A stretch of 64,000 bases of DNA from the NCBI GenBank assembly GCA_019652555.1, contig BPAJ01000002.1, forward strand, positions 1 through 64,000, written 5' to 3'. Both the position numbers and the translations under genes were made by a program. This document shows, piece after piece, positions 63,156-64,000 of the stretch. How positions within the stretch are numbered: the stretch's first letter is position 1; each line of letters starts with the position of its first letter. The DNA is from Gammaproteobacteria bacterium (GTDB lineage Bacteria > Pseudomonadota > Gammaproteobacteria > Magnimaribacterales > AG-339-G14). The notes beneath the pieces were generated by a model. That model did no database searches. It was not told where the DNA came from and saw only the letters and a list, made by a program, of their open reading frames with translations.

Positions 63156-64000
63156 TTATAGTTTGTTATTTTTATAATCTAAAATTTCTTTAGGCACGAC
63201 AATTTCGCCGTCGCCTCCAGCGTCATTACCCCATGCCTTTCGGGTGTAAGTAATTACTGCTGCAATTTCTACTTCGGTAAGTTGTTCTGCATAAGATTGC
63301 ATCGCTGCACCTTGAACACCTTCCATTAAAATCTCTACTTGTCTGCCTTTATCGTTCATGACAATTTCACTACCCGCTAGGGCTGGGAAAACTGGCGGAA
63401 TACCCGCACCGTTAACTTGGTGACAAGCCACGCAATTTTTTAAGTAGACTTCTTCACCTATCGCAAATAGCTCATCTGTTTCCCAAAGTTTTTCTGTGAG
63501 AAGAGCTTGTTGGGCTTTCAAGTCTCTTTTTCCTTGAATGAAATCTTTGTATTCAGAATCCGATACAGCTTTCACTACAATCGGCATATACCCATGGTAA
63601 ACCCCACATAGCTCAGTACATTGCCCACGATATACGCCAGGCTCATCAACATAAGTCCAAGCGGTATTAATAAATCCCGGAATGGCATCTTGCTTCACGG
63701 CAAAATCTGGAACCCACCAAGAATGGATCACGTCGTTGGCAGTGATTAAAAATCTTACTCTTTTGTTGACCGGAATAACCAAAGGCTCGTCGACCTCCAA
63801 AAGATAGTTCTCCGTTTTGGGTGCAATGTTGTTTCTTGCATCGAGAGAAGTCAGGAGGTTACTGAAAAAACTCACCTCATCTTCCATATACTCATACTGC
63901 CACTTCCACTGATGACCGGTGATCAGAATGTTGATGTCACCCTCTTCGTCATCGTAAGCCTTGATCATGGTGGTAGTAGCAGGAATTGCCATACCGACCA
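63156..64000 (-). CDS. ctaC: Cytochrome c oxidase subunit II with C-terminal cytochrome c domain (runs off window end)
   Basis: ITGHQWKWQYEY, VHSWWVPDFAVKQDAIPGFINTAW, YRGQCTELCGVYHGYMPIVV; fused CVACHQVNGAGIPPVFPALAGS. Confidence 0.96.
   Translation of the reverse strand, partial: VGMAIPATTTMIKAYDDEEGDINILITGHQWKWQYEYMEDEVSFFSNLLTSLDARNNIAPKTENYLLEVDEPLVIPVNKRVRFLITANDVIHSWWVPDFAVKQDAIPGFINTAWTYVDEPGVYRGQCTELCGVYHGYMPIVVKAVSDSEYKDFIQGKRDLKAQQALLTEKLWETDELFAIGEEVYLKNCVACHQVNGAGIPPVFPALAGSEIVMNDKGRQVEILMEGVQGAAMQSYAEQLTEVEIAAVITYTRKAWGNDAGGDGEIVVPKEILDYKNNKL

Overview
This is a 64 kb AT-rich window. The gene content (caa3-type cytochrome oxidase operon with an antisense DUF2909 gene, pckA, gshA, many hydrolases and oxidoreductases) looks like a marine gammaproteobacterium, possibly SAR86-like; that taxonomy is inference only. 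Positions 1-8.3 kb form an accessory/defence segment: an RmuC-like remnant plus a type I restriction-modification locus (hsdM-hsdS-hsdR, minus strand), in sequence riddled with homopolymer indels. The HsdS there appears to carry only one target-recognition domain. Positions 8.3-56 kb are chromosomal metabolic genes (esterases, SelO, oxidoreductases, DUF3604, amidase, HupE, glucokinase, Amt, dipeptidase/symporter, alkylsulfatase-like MBL, copper amine oxidase, PEP carboxykinase, GshA). Positions 56-64 kb are the cytochrome c oxidase biogenesis operon. Indels in conserved genes are dense at the left, thin out to about 47 kb, and I saw none after that, which suggests residual sequencing error more than gene decay. 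The most interesting candidates are the half-size HsdS, a set of secreted proteins with a repeated two-half layout, two unannotated small membrane ORFs, a divergent alkylsulfatase-like active site, and the nested antisense DUF2909 gene. I found no convincing CRISPR array, rRNA, tRNA or transposase.
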